DNA of 64,000 nucleotides, from assembly GCF_000814475.1 (NCBI RefSeq), contig NZ_JSVC01000010.1, positions 1 through 64,000 of the forward strand, read 5' to 3'. A program made the position numbers and the translations under genes. This DNA is from Flavihumibacter solisilvae. Lineage in GTDB: Bacteria > Bacteroidota > Bacteroidia > Chitinophagales > Chitinophagaceae. A model generated the notes under the pieces. The model was not told the origin of the DNA, did no database searches, and saw only the letters and a program-made list of their open reading frames with translations. This document shows, in pieces, positions 1-7,147 of this stretch (its first letter is position 1; each line of letters starts with the position of its first letter).

Positions 1-563
1 TAATTTGTGAGTGGCTGGCCATTATAGTGAATTTTATAGACTCCGTTTTTAAGGTTAAGCGGTTCACCGAATACCCGCGGAGTAACTTCCTCATTAAGCA
101 AGTATTGGTTAGAATCAAGGATAGTAACCCTTAATGAAATATTGGTTGAATCATTCTTCTTAATTATTTGCAGAGAGATGGGACTCGTCTTATAAAGAAG
201 AGTTGACCGTACTTTTCCAATTCCTGTGTATTGAGTCTGAAGGCCAAGTTTTCTTACAACCCGCTGAACAAGAGATGGAGATTTAATAATTACCATTTCA
301 TTTTTCAGGTTTGGGCCGGCGTCAATAAAGAACAAGCTATTAAATCTTTCATCACCTGAGGAAAAAGGATTCTGCACTTTAATTATCATCTGTCCCTTTG
401 AGCTATATTTATTTGGGGTATATCGCAGATAAATAAAAGCGATCAGAACAGCGATAACTACAGACAATATTACCCATGGTAAATATTTCAGGTACCGGAA
501 TACCAATTCCATGGGGGTAAATTCCTTTTTCTTTAGTGCATTACTTTCAAATGCTGACTCCAT
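1..563 (-). CDS. Wzc-type polysaccharide co-polymerase / tyrosine autokinase, N-terminal part (cut by window edge)
   Basis: Minus-strand reading frame starting at the ATG at 563 and running off position 1, giving about 187 codons beginning MESAFESNALKKKEFTP. After a short polar N-terminus there is one hydrophobic segment (about residues 28-47, YLPWVILSVVIAVLIAFIYL) followed by a Wzz-like periplasmic domain, the usual start of BY-kinases of the Wzc/Ptk type. These inner-membrane proteins control polymer chain length and contact the Wza export channel. The gene begins 14 bp after the wza-like gene, in the same operon. The kinase domain and tyrosine tail would lie outside the window, so a Wzz protein without a kinase is possible. 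Confidence 0.82.
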   Translation of the reverse strand, partial: MESAFESNALKKKEFTPMELVFRYLKYLPWVILSVVIAVLIAFIYLRYTPNKYSSKGQMIIKVQNPFSSGDERFNSLFFIDAGPNLKNEMVIIKSPSLVQRVVRKLGLQTQYTGIGKVRSTLLYKTSPISLQIIKKNDSTNISLRVTILDSNQYLLNEEVTPRVFGEPLNLKNGVYKIHYNGQPLTN

Positions 564-577
564 ACAATTTCTGTAAT

Positions 578-1387
578 TTATCTTGTAATCAATGTTACCA
601 GCAATGTAACAACAGACAACAAGCTTGTTGCGATCGCAACGTTCCTCAATAATACCTGTTCGTTACCGGTCGGTTTTCTTCTTGTGGGCTCAACGTACAC
701 CATGTCATTCTGTTGCAAATAAAAATATGGTGAGTTGTAAATATCCGGTTTCCTAATATCAAGTCTGCCCATAGTTCGCCGACCGTCAATTTCCCTAACT
801 ACCAAAATATTATCGCGTCTTCCAAACGGGGTAAGATCTCCGGCCAGGCCCAAAGCATCTAAAATAGAAATTTTTTGATCCGGCAGGTCAAAATATCCTG
901 GCTTCAACACTTCCCCTAAAATCGTCAAACGATTGTTTGCGAATCTAACTATTACATAAGGGTTCTTCAGATACGTAATTAAACTGTCCTTTAATGTCTG
1001 GGACAGTTGACTCCTTGTTAATCCTTCAGCTTTATACATTCCCAGTGAATGGATATAAATGTTACCACTAACATCCACCTGGTAACCCTTTCCCATAGTG
1101 CTCATATTACTCGCATTTCCGGCGCCGGCTCCACCGGCATTTCCACCTGCCTGCGGCTGATTATATATTTCCGTTGCAGTTTCGTTATCGCTAAATATAA
1201 GAATTGTAAGCAGATCTCCCTTTTTAATGACAGGCTCAGGAATTTCAAACCCCCTATTGCTAATGCTGTCAACACCTTGCAGGTATATCCTGGCCTTATG
1301 ATTCTTTTCAGAAGTCAGACATGAGGAAAGGCCAGCAAGAAGTAAAAAGATAAAGATGTTAGTATAACGATACATTGTACGGTACAT
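578..1387 (-). CDS. Wza-like polysaccharide export outer-membrane lipoprotein
   Basis: 269 aa. The N-terminal signal peptide ends in a lipobox (LAGLSSC), so a lipid-anchored outer-membrane protein is expected. A Poly_export domain lies near residues 50-150 (KKGDLLTILIFSD, VDVSGNIYIHSLGMYKAEGL) and an SLBB-like domain near 150-235 (RLTILGEVLKPGYFDL, then LGLAGDLTPFGRRDNI). A C-terminal hydrophobic helix (about 246-266) is consistent with the channel anchor of Wza homologues. A Gly/Ala/Asn-rich insert at about residues 78-97 is a loop not expected in E. coli Wza. It is followed by the Wzc-like gene and preceded by the NusG-like regulator. A second in-frame ATG four codons downstream (1375) is an equally possible start. 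Confidence 0.88.
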   Translation of the reverse strand: MYRTMYRYTNIFIFLLLAGLSSCLTSEKNHKARIYLQGVDSISNRGFEIPEPVIKKGDLLTILIFSDNETATEIYNQPQAGGNAGGAGAGNASNMSTMGKGYQVDVSGNIYIHSLGMYKAEGLTRSQLSQTLKDSLITYLKNPYVIVRFANNRLTILGEVLKPGYFDLPDQKISILDALGLAGDLTPFGRRDNILVVREIDGRRTMGRLDIRKPDIYNSPYFYLQQNDMVYVEPTRRKPTGNEQVLLRNVAIATSLLSVVTLLVTLITR

Positions 1388-1511
1388 TAAATTAGTCGCT
1401 TAGTATTTCACAAAGCCTGATTGTAGTCATTCTTTTAAAACTAAAAGTGCAGCGGATTAATACTGCACAATTATTTTGTTGAGAATCTTTATGAATCAGA
1501 GTCAACCAGGC

Positions 1512-2018
1512 TTAATTAATTTTATTCAGTTTTTCTTTGTCAATATGGGCTACAAGTTTGGCCCCCAGACTCTGGATATGCAGTTCAACCGTTCTCCTGT
1601 CGGCATGTAGAACAACACCTTCATGATCCATGAAAACGCCACTGTTTATTACAACCCTATCTCCCGGTTTAATTGAATTTAAAGATTCAATCTGCACATC
1701 AGTATGGTCGTTCAGAAAGCGTTTGATGCGTTCAATCTCTTCTTCGTGTACCCGTGCCGGTTTGCCGAGCCAATATACAAAGTTTACCACGCCATCAATA
1801 TAGCGCACACCTGGCTTTTCATCTTCTGAAACCTTTACAAATACATAACTTTTGAAAAGGGGTTCTTCTATTATTTTAAAACGGTCGCTCCATTTTTTTC
1901 TGACCTTGTTAAGCGGGCAATAGCTTTCCAGGCCCCGACGCAGCATCAGATCGTGCACTTTCTTTTCCCACCGGGGCTTGGTATAAATTGCGTACCAGGT
2001 CTTTTTATCACTGCTCAC
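1512..2018 (-). CDS. UpxY/NusG-like transcription antitermination factor of a capsule operon
   Basis: 168 aa with an NGN domain (about residues 5-105: TWYAIYTKPRWEKKVHDLM, then EEPLFKSYVFVKV) and a C-terminal KOW domain (about 117-165: IKPGDRVVINSGVFMDHEGV). This is the arrangement of NusG paralogues such as UpxY of Bacteroides, which load on RNA polymerase at the start of long surface-polysaccharide operons and let it read through. Its position directly before wza and wzc fits. The start is a GTG at 2018; no ATG gives the complete NGN domain. Housekeeping nusG normally sits beside secE/rplK, absent here, so a specialised paralogue is the better call. A sigma-54-like promoter lies about 80 bp upstream. 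Confidence 0.85.
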   Translation of the reverse strand: MSSDKKTWYAIYTKPRWEKKVHDLMLRRGLESYCPLNKVRKKWSDRFKIIEEPLFKSYVFVKVSEDEKPGVRYIDGVVNFVYWLGKPARVHEEEIERIKRFLNDHTDVQIESLNSIKPGDRVVINSGVFMDHEGVVLHADRRTVELHIQSLGAKLVAHIDKEKLNKIN

Positions 2019-2096
2019 ATCTACTAAATTTAAACACTCCAGTACATGGCTTCGCCCTCTCAGTCACAGTCGCCTGTTTACCGAGCAGGGGGCATT

Positions 2097-2114
2097 GTGC
2101 TATAATCGTGCCAA
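2097..2114 (-). promoter_or_regulatory. Sigma-54 (-24/-12) promoter candidate for upxY-wza-wzc
   Basis: The minus strand reads TTGGCACGATTATAGCAC. Against the RpoN consensus TGGCAC-N5-TTGC it has the GG and GC dinucleotides exactly 10 nt apart and one mismatch (TAGC for TTGC). The predicted transcript start is near 2087, leaving a leader of about 70 nt before the GTG at 2018. No TAnnTTTG box with a matching upstream TTG is evident for this operon. Found by eye, so a chance match is possible. Confidence 0.55.
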
Positions 2115-2255
2115 TAAAAAATGGTTGTTGGTTGATTATCAATAATTTAATCTTATTCATTCCATTAACACAATGAACAATGATACTGATTTTTCAACCT
2201 GGATACCTTCGCTATAACCAGACAACTGCAATCTTAACCAGGGCTATATAAACGC

Positions 2256-2297
2256 GAAGAAGGCAAGGCAGGTCAACTGACCTACTATGCCTTCTTC
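2256..2297 (-). terminator. Interrupted hairpin, probable terminator between acetyltransferase and capsule promoter
   Basis: Outer arms GAAGAAGGCA (2256-2265) and TGCCTTCTTC (2288-2297) pair perfectly over 10 bp. Inner arms AGGTCA (2270-2275) and TGACCT (2278-2283) add 6 bp, with a symmetric 4-nt internal loop. On the minus strand it is followed by GCGTTTATAT, a weak U-tract. It lies about 150 nt past the acetyltransferase stop and upstream of the sigma-54-like promoter, so it more likely insulates the operon than attenuates it. Confidence 0.5.
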
Positions 2298-2448
2298 CTC
2301 ATATGAATAAAATATAAAATTCGATGCGCTAACTTAGTCAGCTCTTCTCTCACAGATTTCAATTTTTGGGTCCAGTGGAAAGGTGCCGGGCACCGCACTT
2401 TTCAATGGGCAAATATATGGGTAAAAAGCCGCAAATATTTGATTTCGA

Positions 2449-3042
2449 TCAGGTTTCATTTATAATGGAAATCAATCCTTTCTGGTGGCGGTAAGTCTTG
2501 TTTTCCGCCTCGCAGAAAAAGGTGTCGGAGCCGGCAAAATCGAGCTTGTATCCATTGCGGCTGACCCAGCCCTGCACCTTGGCAGGGTTACCTGTTACCA
2601 ATGCATGCGCCGGCACATCCTTCGTAACCACCGCACCTGCGCCGATAAAAGCATATTCACCGATTGAAATGCCGCAAATGATCGTGGCATTGGCCCCGAT
2701 ACTGGCCCCATGGCCAACGGGCGTGGGCCGGAATTCCTGCTTCCGCTCAACGAAAGCCCTCGGGTTAATGACATTGGTAAAGACTACCGAGGGGCCGACA
2801 AAAACATCGTCCGCCAGGCTCACCCCGTTAAACAATGATACATTGTTCTGGATCTTCACTCCGTTCCCGACCTGAACATTGTTGTCGACATATACATTCT
2901 GTCCCAGGATACAATTGTCACCAACCACCGCTCCCTGCATCAGATGACAAAAATGCCATATACGTGTGCCCGACCCAACAACGGCCCCGCCATCAATAAC
3001 GGTTGTGGGATGAATAAAAGCAGATGGATCAATCAATGACAT
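2449..3042 (-). CDS. Left-handed beta-helix acyltransferase (WbpD/FdtC/WlbB-like sugar N-acetyltransferase)
   Basis: About 197 aa from the ATG at 3042. It is built from hexapeptide repeats (IHPTTVIDGGAVVGSGTRI, VGDNCILGQNVYVDNNVQVG) and ends in the typical GNPAKVQGWVSRNGYKL tail of UDP-amino-sugar N-acetyltransferases acting on 3-amino or 4-amino sugars for O-antigen or capsule. The frame is open to 3117, but that extension (KGTKYKKPQLQCL...) looks non-coding and would run over the divergent promoter region. The probable product is a modified nucleotide sugar for the neighbouring polysaccharide locus; the exact sugar cannot be read from the sequence. Confidence 0.85.
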   Translation of the reverse strand: MSLIDPSAFIHPTTVIDGGAVVGSGTRIWHFCHLMQGAVVGDNCILGQNVYVDNNVQVGNGVKIQNNVSLFNGVSLADDVFVGPSVVFTNVINPRAFVERKQEFRPTPVGHGASIGANATIICGISIGEYAFIGAGAVVTKDVPAHALVTGNPAKVQGWVSRNGYKLDFAGSDTFFCEAENKTYRHQKGLISIINET

Positions 3043-3118
3043 ACTGTTCGCATTAGTAATTAAAGGTAAGCATTGCAATTGCGGTTTTTTGTATTTTGTC
3101 CCTTTAACCGAAACCAAA

Positions 3119-4270
3119 GTGAACCAACGTTTTTATTCCCTTGATGTTTTCCGCGGCGCCACCGTATGCCTTATGATCCTGGTCAACAATCCTGGCACCT
3201 GGGGAGCAATCTTCGACCCGCTTGAACATGCGAAATGGCATGGTTGCACACCAACGGATCTCGTTTTTCCCTTCTTCCTTTTTGCAGTAGGAAATGCCCT
3301 TGCCTTTGTAATGCCCAGGATGCAGCAGATGCCGCAATCGCAGGCGCTGACAAAAATTATCCGCCGCGGTGTAAGCATCTTCCTGATCGGTTTGCTGCTG
3401 AACTGGTTCCCTTTCGTTAAGTGGGATGGAGCGGAACTCGTGTTCAAACCATTCTCCACCCTGCGGATCTTTGGCGTACTGCAACGCATTGCACTCGCCT
3501 ATACGTTCGCAGCACTGATCATCTATTTCTTTAAAACCAAGGGGGCTTTTTACACCGCAACGATTTTGCTGCTTGGCTACTGGGTCATTACGGCTATGTG
3601 CGGCGACCCGGCAGATCCCTATAGCCTCGAAGGCTTCTGGGGTACGGGCCTCGACAGGTCACTGCTTGGTGCAGATCATTTATATAAAGGCGAGGGTGTT
3701 CCGTTTGACCCGGAAGGACTGGCCAGTACGATTCCTGCCATTGCACAGGTGATCTTTGGTTTCCTGGTGGGCGATTATATTCAACAGAAGGGAAAGAACG
3801 CTGAGATGGTTGCCAACCTTTTTGTAGCTGGTGTAACTCTCTGGCTTGCTGGTATGGCATGGGGTCTTGTGTTTCCCATCAACAAAAAGATCTGGACAAG
3901 CTCTTATGTTCTTTACACGATCGGACTCGCCATCATGATACTGACCACTTTTATCCAGCTGATCGAATTCAGGAACTGGAAAGGCGGATGGAGCAGGTTC
4001 TTCGATGTATTCGGGAAAAACCCCCTGTTCATTTTCGTAATGAGCGGCGTAATCCCGAAACTGCTTGCACTGGTTCGAATTCCTAACGGAATGAACGACC
4101 AGGGACAACAGAAATATGTAAGTCCGCTGGGTTGGTTTTATGAACACATCTGTAAGCCCGTTAGTACGAAACTGGAAACAGGCTCATTATTATATGCAGT
4201 TTTGTTCATCCTGTTTTTCTGGTTCATGGCCTGGGTAATGGATCAAAAAAAGTGGTATGTAAAAGTGTAA
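3119..4270 (+). CDS. Multi-pass membrane acyltransferase, DUF5009/HGSNAT-like (COG4299)
   Basis: About 383 aa with roughly ten hydrophobic helices. The N-terminus QRFYSLDVFRGATVCLMIL and the following NNPGTW match the family related to heparan-alpha-glucosaminide N-acetyltransferase, which transfers acetyl groups across a membrane to amino sugars. I chose the GTG at 3119 (MNQRFYSLDVFRG) because the family begins there; the frame is open from a TTG at 3089 but that adds an atypical peptide. A near-consensus -7 box (TATTTTG, 3092-3098) just upstream supports the GTG. It is divergent from the hexapeptide acetyltransferase. The acceptor sugar is unknown. Confidence 0.8.
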   Translation: MNQRFYSLDVFRGATVCLMILVNNPGTWGAIFDPLEHAKWHGCTPTDLVFPFFLFAVGNALAFVMPRMQQMPQSQALTKIIRRGVSIFLIGLLLNWFPFVKWDGAELVFKPFSTLRIFGVLQRIALAYTFAALIIYFFKTKGAFYTATILLLGYWVITAMCGDPADPYSLEGFWGTGLDRSLLGADHLYKGEGVPFDPEGLASTIPAIAQVIFGFLVGDYIQQKGKNAEMVANLFVAGVTLWLAGMAWGLVFPINKKIWTSSYVLYTIGLAIMILTTFIQLIEFRNWKGGWSRFFDVFGKNPLFIFVMSGVIPKLLALVRIPNGMNDQGQQKYVSPLGWFYEHICKPVSTKLETGSLLYAVLFILFFWFMAWVMDQKKWYVKV

Positions 4271-4287
4271 AATCTTGCTAAATTTTT

Positions 4288-4295
4288 TAGCTTTG
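4288..4295 (+). promoter_or_regulatory. TAnnTTTG -7 promoter box for the 4312 gene
   Basis: TAGCTTTG matches the Bacteroidota -7 consensus exactly and lies 16 nt before the ATG at 4312, in the gap after the membrane acyltransferase gene. A TTG is present at 4275-4277, but its 10-nt spacing is too short for a standard -33 element. Confidence 0.45.
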
Positions 4296-4311
4296 TGGGA
4301 AATCCGATGCT

Positions 4312-4890
4312 ATGCCACAGTCAATATCCCACGCAGAAATCTGCTACCTCAACCGCCTTGCACTGTATACCCGTGAAGATCCCCTGAAGGCTGATCCACA
4401 GGAGATCTACGCTTATTTCTTTGACCTTGAACAACCAGCTGAGATCTGTAACAGGTTGCTGCATTATTGCACAACAGCTGCAGGCAGCGGTTCGCCGGTT
4501 GAAGGAAAACTTGCATCGTCACGGGCTGTGGGTTTCTTCCAGAAACTTGAGCTCCTTACCGAAATCAGCTACCTGGTGTATGCAGGGGTCATTTCTATTA
4601 AACCGGCAAACGAACCAAGGCAGCCGCTGGCCGTTCTCAAAGATTGTTTCCAGTATAAATCTTTAGGTGAATGGAAAGAGCTTGCTGAAAGCTGGTGTGA
4701 TTGCTGTCTTACAGGTCAGTCAATAACCGACTTCATCGATGCACAAGATATCCTGTTGTCTGTCTTTAACTGGTGGAAGTTAATTGATGTTTCCTGGGAA
4801 TTGTTTAGCAGCGCTGAAAACAACAGGGCAGAGGAACCCGAAGCGTACTATTATACAAAGGCGCATCAAAGGGAAATGCTGGTGGCATAG
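4312..4890 (+). CDS. Conserved hypothetical protein, helical, Cys/Trp-rich
   Basis: 192 aa without signal peptide or membrane segment and with no motif I recognise. Predicted to be mostly helical and acidic, with scattered Cys and Trp residues (ESWCDCCLTG, SVFNWWKLID). It has its own -7 box, an ATG start and codon usage like its neighbours, which supports a real gene. Its stop codon abuts, without a gap, the stop of the convergent MurU-like gene. No function is proposed. Confidence 0.7.
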   Translation: MPQSISHAEICYLNRLALYTREDPLKADPQEIYAYFFDLEQPAEICNRLLHYCTTAAGSGSPVEGKLASSRAVGFFQKLELLTEISYLVYAGVISIKPANEPRQPLAVLKDCFQYKSLGEWKELAESWCDCCLTGQSITDFIDAQDILLSVFNWWKLIDVSWELFSSAENNRAEEPEAYYYTKAHQREMLVA

Positions 4891-5607
4891 TCAGCTGAAT
4901 AATTCTTCAGCTATTGCTATGCTGTCGGGTTTGCCGACATCAACAAGTTTATCACCGCTGTGGTCGAATCCCATGATCTTATGTTCTTTCGCCAGGTCGA
5001 GGTAGGTATCAACCAACGAAAACTTACCTCGCTGGCGAATTAAACTGAATACCTGTGGTTCGAATACAACCACGCAGCTGTAAGCCCATTCTTCGAGACC
5101 TGGCTTATCGATGGAAATTCTCCGCTCGCCCGATTTGGTGTTGGTCCACCCGCAAAGTTTTTTATCCTCATCGAAGAGAAAGTACCTGCTTGTCTTACGA
5201 CCGGTTACCCCAAAACTGATGAGTGCTTCTTCTTTATGATGGAATGCAAGTAATTGATTAAGGTCGAGATCGGTGAGGATGTCGGCATTGATGGTCACAA
5301 AGGGTTCATCACTTTCGAGAAGCGGTCTTGCCTTGAGCAATCCGCCACCGGTTTCCAGTACTTCGTCTTTTTCATCGCTGATCAGCACCTTACTGCCCCA
5401 GCCGTTATTTGCTTCCACCGCGTCAATGATCTGGTCGGCAAAATGATGCACATTCACCACCACTTCGTTGATCCCAAACCGTTGGAAGTATTCAATGTTC
5501 CGCTGAAGCAGGGACTTCCCGTTAACCGGTGCCAATGCTTTCGGATGTTTATCTGTCCAGGGTTTGAAACGGGTTCCCAGTCCTGCCGAAAATATCATGC
5601 CCTTCAT
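4891..5607 (-). CDS. murU: MurU-like sugar-1-phosphate nucleotidyltransferase
   Basis: 238 aa single-domain nucleotidyltransferase (NTP_transferase fold). It has the signature GLGTRFKPWTDKHPKAL at residues 10-26, the metal-binding NAD motif (INADILTDLDL, about 107-117) and a second metal site near DVGKPDSI. Length and sequence fit MurU, which makes UDP-MurNAc from MurNAc-alpha-1-phosphate in the AmgK/MurU bypass of de novo peptidoglycan precursor synthesis. The preceding gene, 21 bp upstream in the same direction, carries an AmgK-like kinase domain, which strongly supports this pathway. A hexose-1-phosphate uridylyl- or mannosyl-type transferase is the alternative; substrate specificity cannot be proven here. 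Confidence 0.75.
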   Translation of the reverse strand: MKGMIFSAGLGTRFKPWTDKHPKALAPVNGKSLLQRNIEYFQRFGINEVVVNVHHFADQIIDAVEANNGWGSKVLISDEKDEVLETGGGLLKARPLLESDEPFVTINADILTDLDLNQLLAFHHKEEALISFGVTGRKTSRYFLFDEDKKLCGWTNTKSGERRISIDKPGLEEWAYSCVVVFEPQVFSLIRQRGKFSLVDTYLDLAKEHKIMGFDHSGDKLVDVGKPDSIAIAEELFS

Positions 5608-5628
5608 GGAAGTAGAATATTGTTGTAC

Positions 5629-7089
5629 TTATGCCGGGTTGTTGACCCAGTTCTTTGCATCCTGCTCAATATGTTTCAGTTCGATCCTAACCCCGAATTT
5701 ATTTTTGAGGTGACGGGCCAATGCATCGGCAGCATACACACTGCGGTGTTGCCCGCCCGTGCAACCAAAGTTCACCTGCAGGCTGCTGAATCCTCTCTTG
5801 ATATAATCTGACACGGTAATATCAACGAGGTCAAATACACTGTTCAGGTAATCAGGCATACTCGTCCGTTGTTCGAGGAAATCCCTCACGGATTTGTCGC
5901 GACCGGTTTGTGTTTTAAATTCTTCGAACCTTCCGGGGTTGAAGATCCCCCTGCAATCAAATACAAATCCACCACCGTTCGCGGACGGGTCGGCAGGGAT
6001 ACCACGTTTATACGAGAAGCTGTGGATGTGCACCACCAGTGGCGTTTCTTCCGTTGCCTTCAGTGGTTCAAATCTTTCCATTACTTCATCACTCGTACAG
6101 AACTGGAGGCATTTGTCGAATTCCGGTACTGCGATTCCCATGCGGCGATTACCGGTAAACCATTTCAGGTTGCGTAATGCGAGCGGGATGCTGGTGAGGA
6201 ATTGCGCTTTACGTTGGAAGAAGCCACGGAAGCCATAGGCACCCAGCACCTGCAAGAGGCGGATCAGCACATAGCCATTGTATTGCGCGGTAAACAGGTA
6301 CCTGTCGAGTGGCTGAGACAGGTGATTGCTTGCTTCATCGATATAGTAATCGAGCAGGCTGTTCTTCCATTCGTCGGGCAGTTCGGCCCTCGCCTGCCAG
6401 AGCAATGAAGCGACATCGTATTGCAGGGCACCAAGCATTCCGCCCTGGTAATCGATGAAGTGAACCTGGTCATCTTTCACCATGATATTCCGGCTTTGAA
6501 AGTCGCGGAACATGAAATGTTTGTTTTCTGTATGGGTGAGATAGGTACTCAGTGCTTCGAAGTCATCGAGCAGTGCCTGTTTATCGTATGGAAACTTAAG
6601 TGTATCCAGGAAATAGTACTTGAAATACAGGAGGTCGCTTAGGATCGCCTGCTTACCAAATTCGCGTGCGGTCAGGCAATGGTTATAATCGATCTGTGTT
6701 CCTCCCACAACCTGGAGGTGTGCAAGCTTTGAAAGGCTTTGCCTGAACAGCGAATAAACATAGTCGTTATATCCATGCGTTTCGAGCAGGTTAAGCAGGG
6801 AAACGTCACCGAAATCTTCCTGCAGGTAAATATTCCCGTTTTCATTGACTGCGACCACATTTGCAACCGGGCATCCGACTGACCCTAGGCCTGTGCTGAA
6901 TGCAAAAAAAGTCTCATTCTCTTTCAGGTGGTCATTATAGGTGGCAATACAGGTTTCACCGTTATCGCCGGTCACCCTGAAGTACATCCTGTCACTACCA
7001 CTTTGCGGTAATTTTACAATCGAAGCGGCTTCTCGCCCACTTGTATACCTGCTCCACAGGTCGCCTATCTGCTGTAAGATTTGTTCCAT
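5629..7089 (-). CDS. Fusion: AmgK-like (APH-fold) sugar kinase + RapZ C-terminal domain
   Basis: About 486 aa from the ATG at 7089. The frame is open to 7143, but that extension reads through the divergent promoter region. Residues about 10-330 are an aminoglycoside-phosphotransferase-fold kinase: glycine-rich LPQSGSDRMYFRV, catalytic loop FRDFQSRNIM, metal-binding FIDYQGGMLG. Residues about 370-480 match the C-terminal domain of RapZ (FSYKRGIP, FDCRGIFNPG, GCTGGQHRSV), which in E. coli binds glucosamine-6-phosphate and the GlmZ/GlmY RNAs. The N-terminal Walker ATPase domain of RapZ is absent. With the downstream MurU-like gene this suggests anomeric phosphorylation of MurNAc/GlcNAc, with a sensing domain attached. 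The division of labour is inferred. Confidence 0.8.
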   Translation of the reverse strand: MEQILQQIGDLWSRYTSGREAASIVKLPQSGSDRMYFRVTGDNGETCIATYNDHLKENETFFAFSTGLGSVGCPVANVVAVNENGNIYLQEDFGDVSLLNLLETHGYNDYVYSLFRQSLSKLAHLQVVGGTQIDYNHCLTAREFGKQAILSDLLYFKYYFLDTLKFPYDKQALLDDFEALSTYLTHTENKHFMFRDFQSRNIMVKDDQVHFIDYQGGMLGALQYDVASLLWQARAELPDEWKNSLLDYYIDEASNHLSQPLDRYLFTAQYNGYVLIRLLQVLGAYGFRGFFQRKAQFLTSIPLALRNLKWFTGNRRMGIAVPEFDKCLQFCTSDEVMERFEPLKATEETPLVVHIHSFSYKRGIPADPSANGGGFVFDCRGIFNPGRFEEFKTQTGRDKSVRDFLEQRTSMPDYLNSVFDLVDITVSDYIKRGFSSLQVNFGCTGGQHRSVYAADALARHLKNKFGVRIELKHIEQDAKNWVNNPA

Positions 7090-7147
7090 GATAATTTCAG
7101 CAAGATAGGGGATAATATTTCTTATATTCACTGAAACACCCATTCAG

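Larger units (their letters stand above)
2019..2448. other. 430-bp intergenic regulatory region before the capsule operon
   Basis: No credible coding sequence on either strand. It holds a sigma-54-like promoter reading leftwards (2097-2114), a long interrupted hairpin (2256-2297) and a small palindrome GGTGCC-G-GGCACC at 2382-2394 just past the acetyltransferase stop, both possible 3' signals for that gene. The remainder is AT-rich without a recognisable element. Confidence 0.6.

Noticed and set aside
2256-2297. Hairpin as an attenuator read by the UpxY-like protein
   Set aside because: It lies upstream of the likely promoter, so it is not in the capsule operon leader; it is called a terminator instead.
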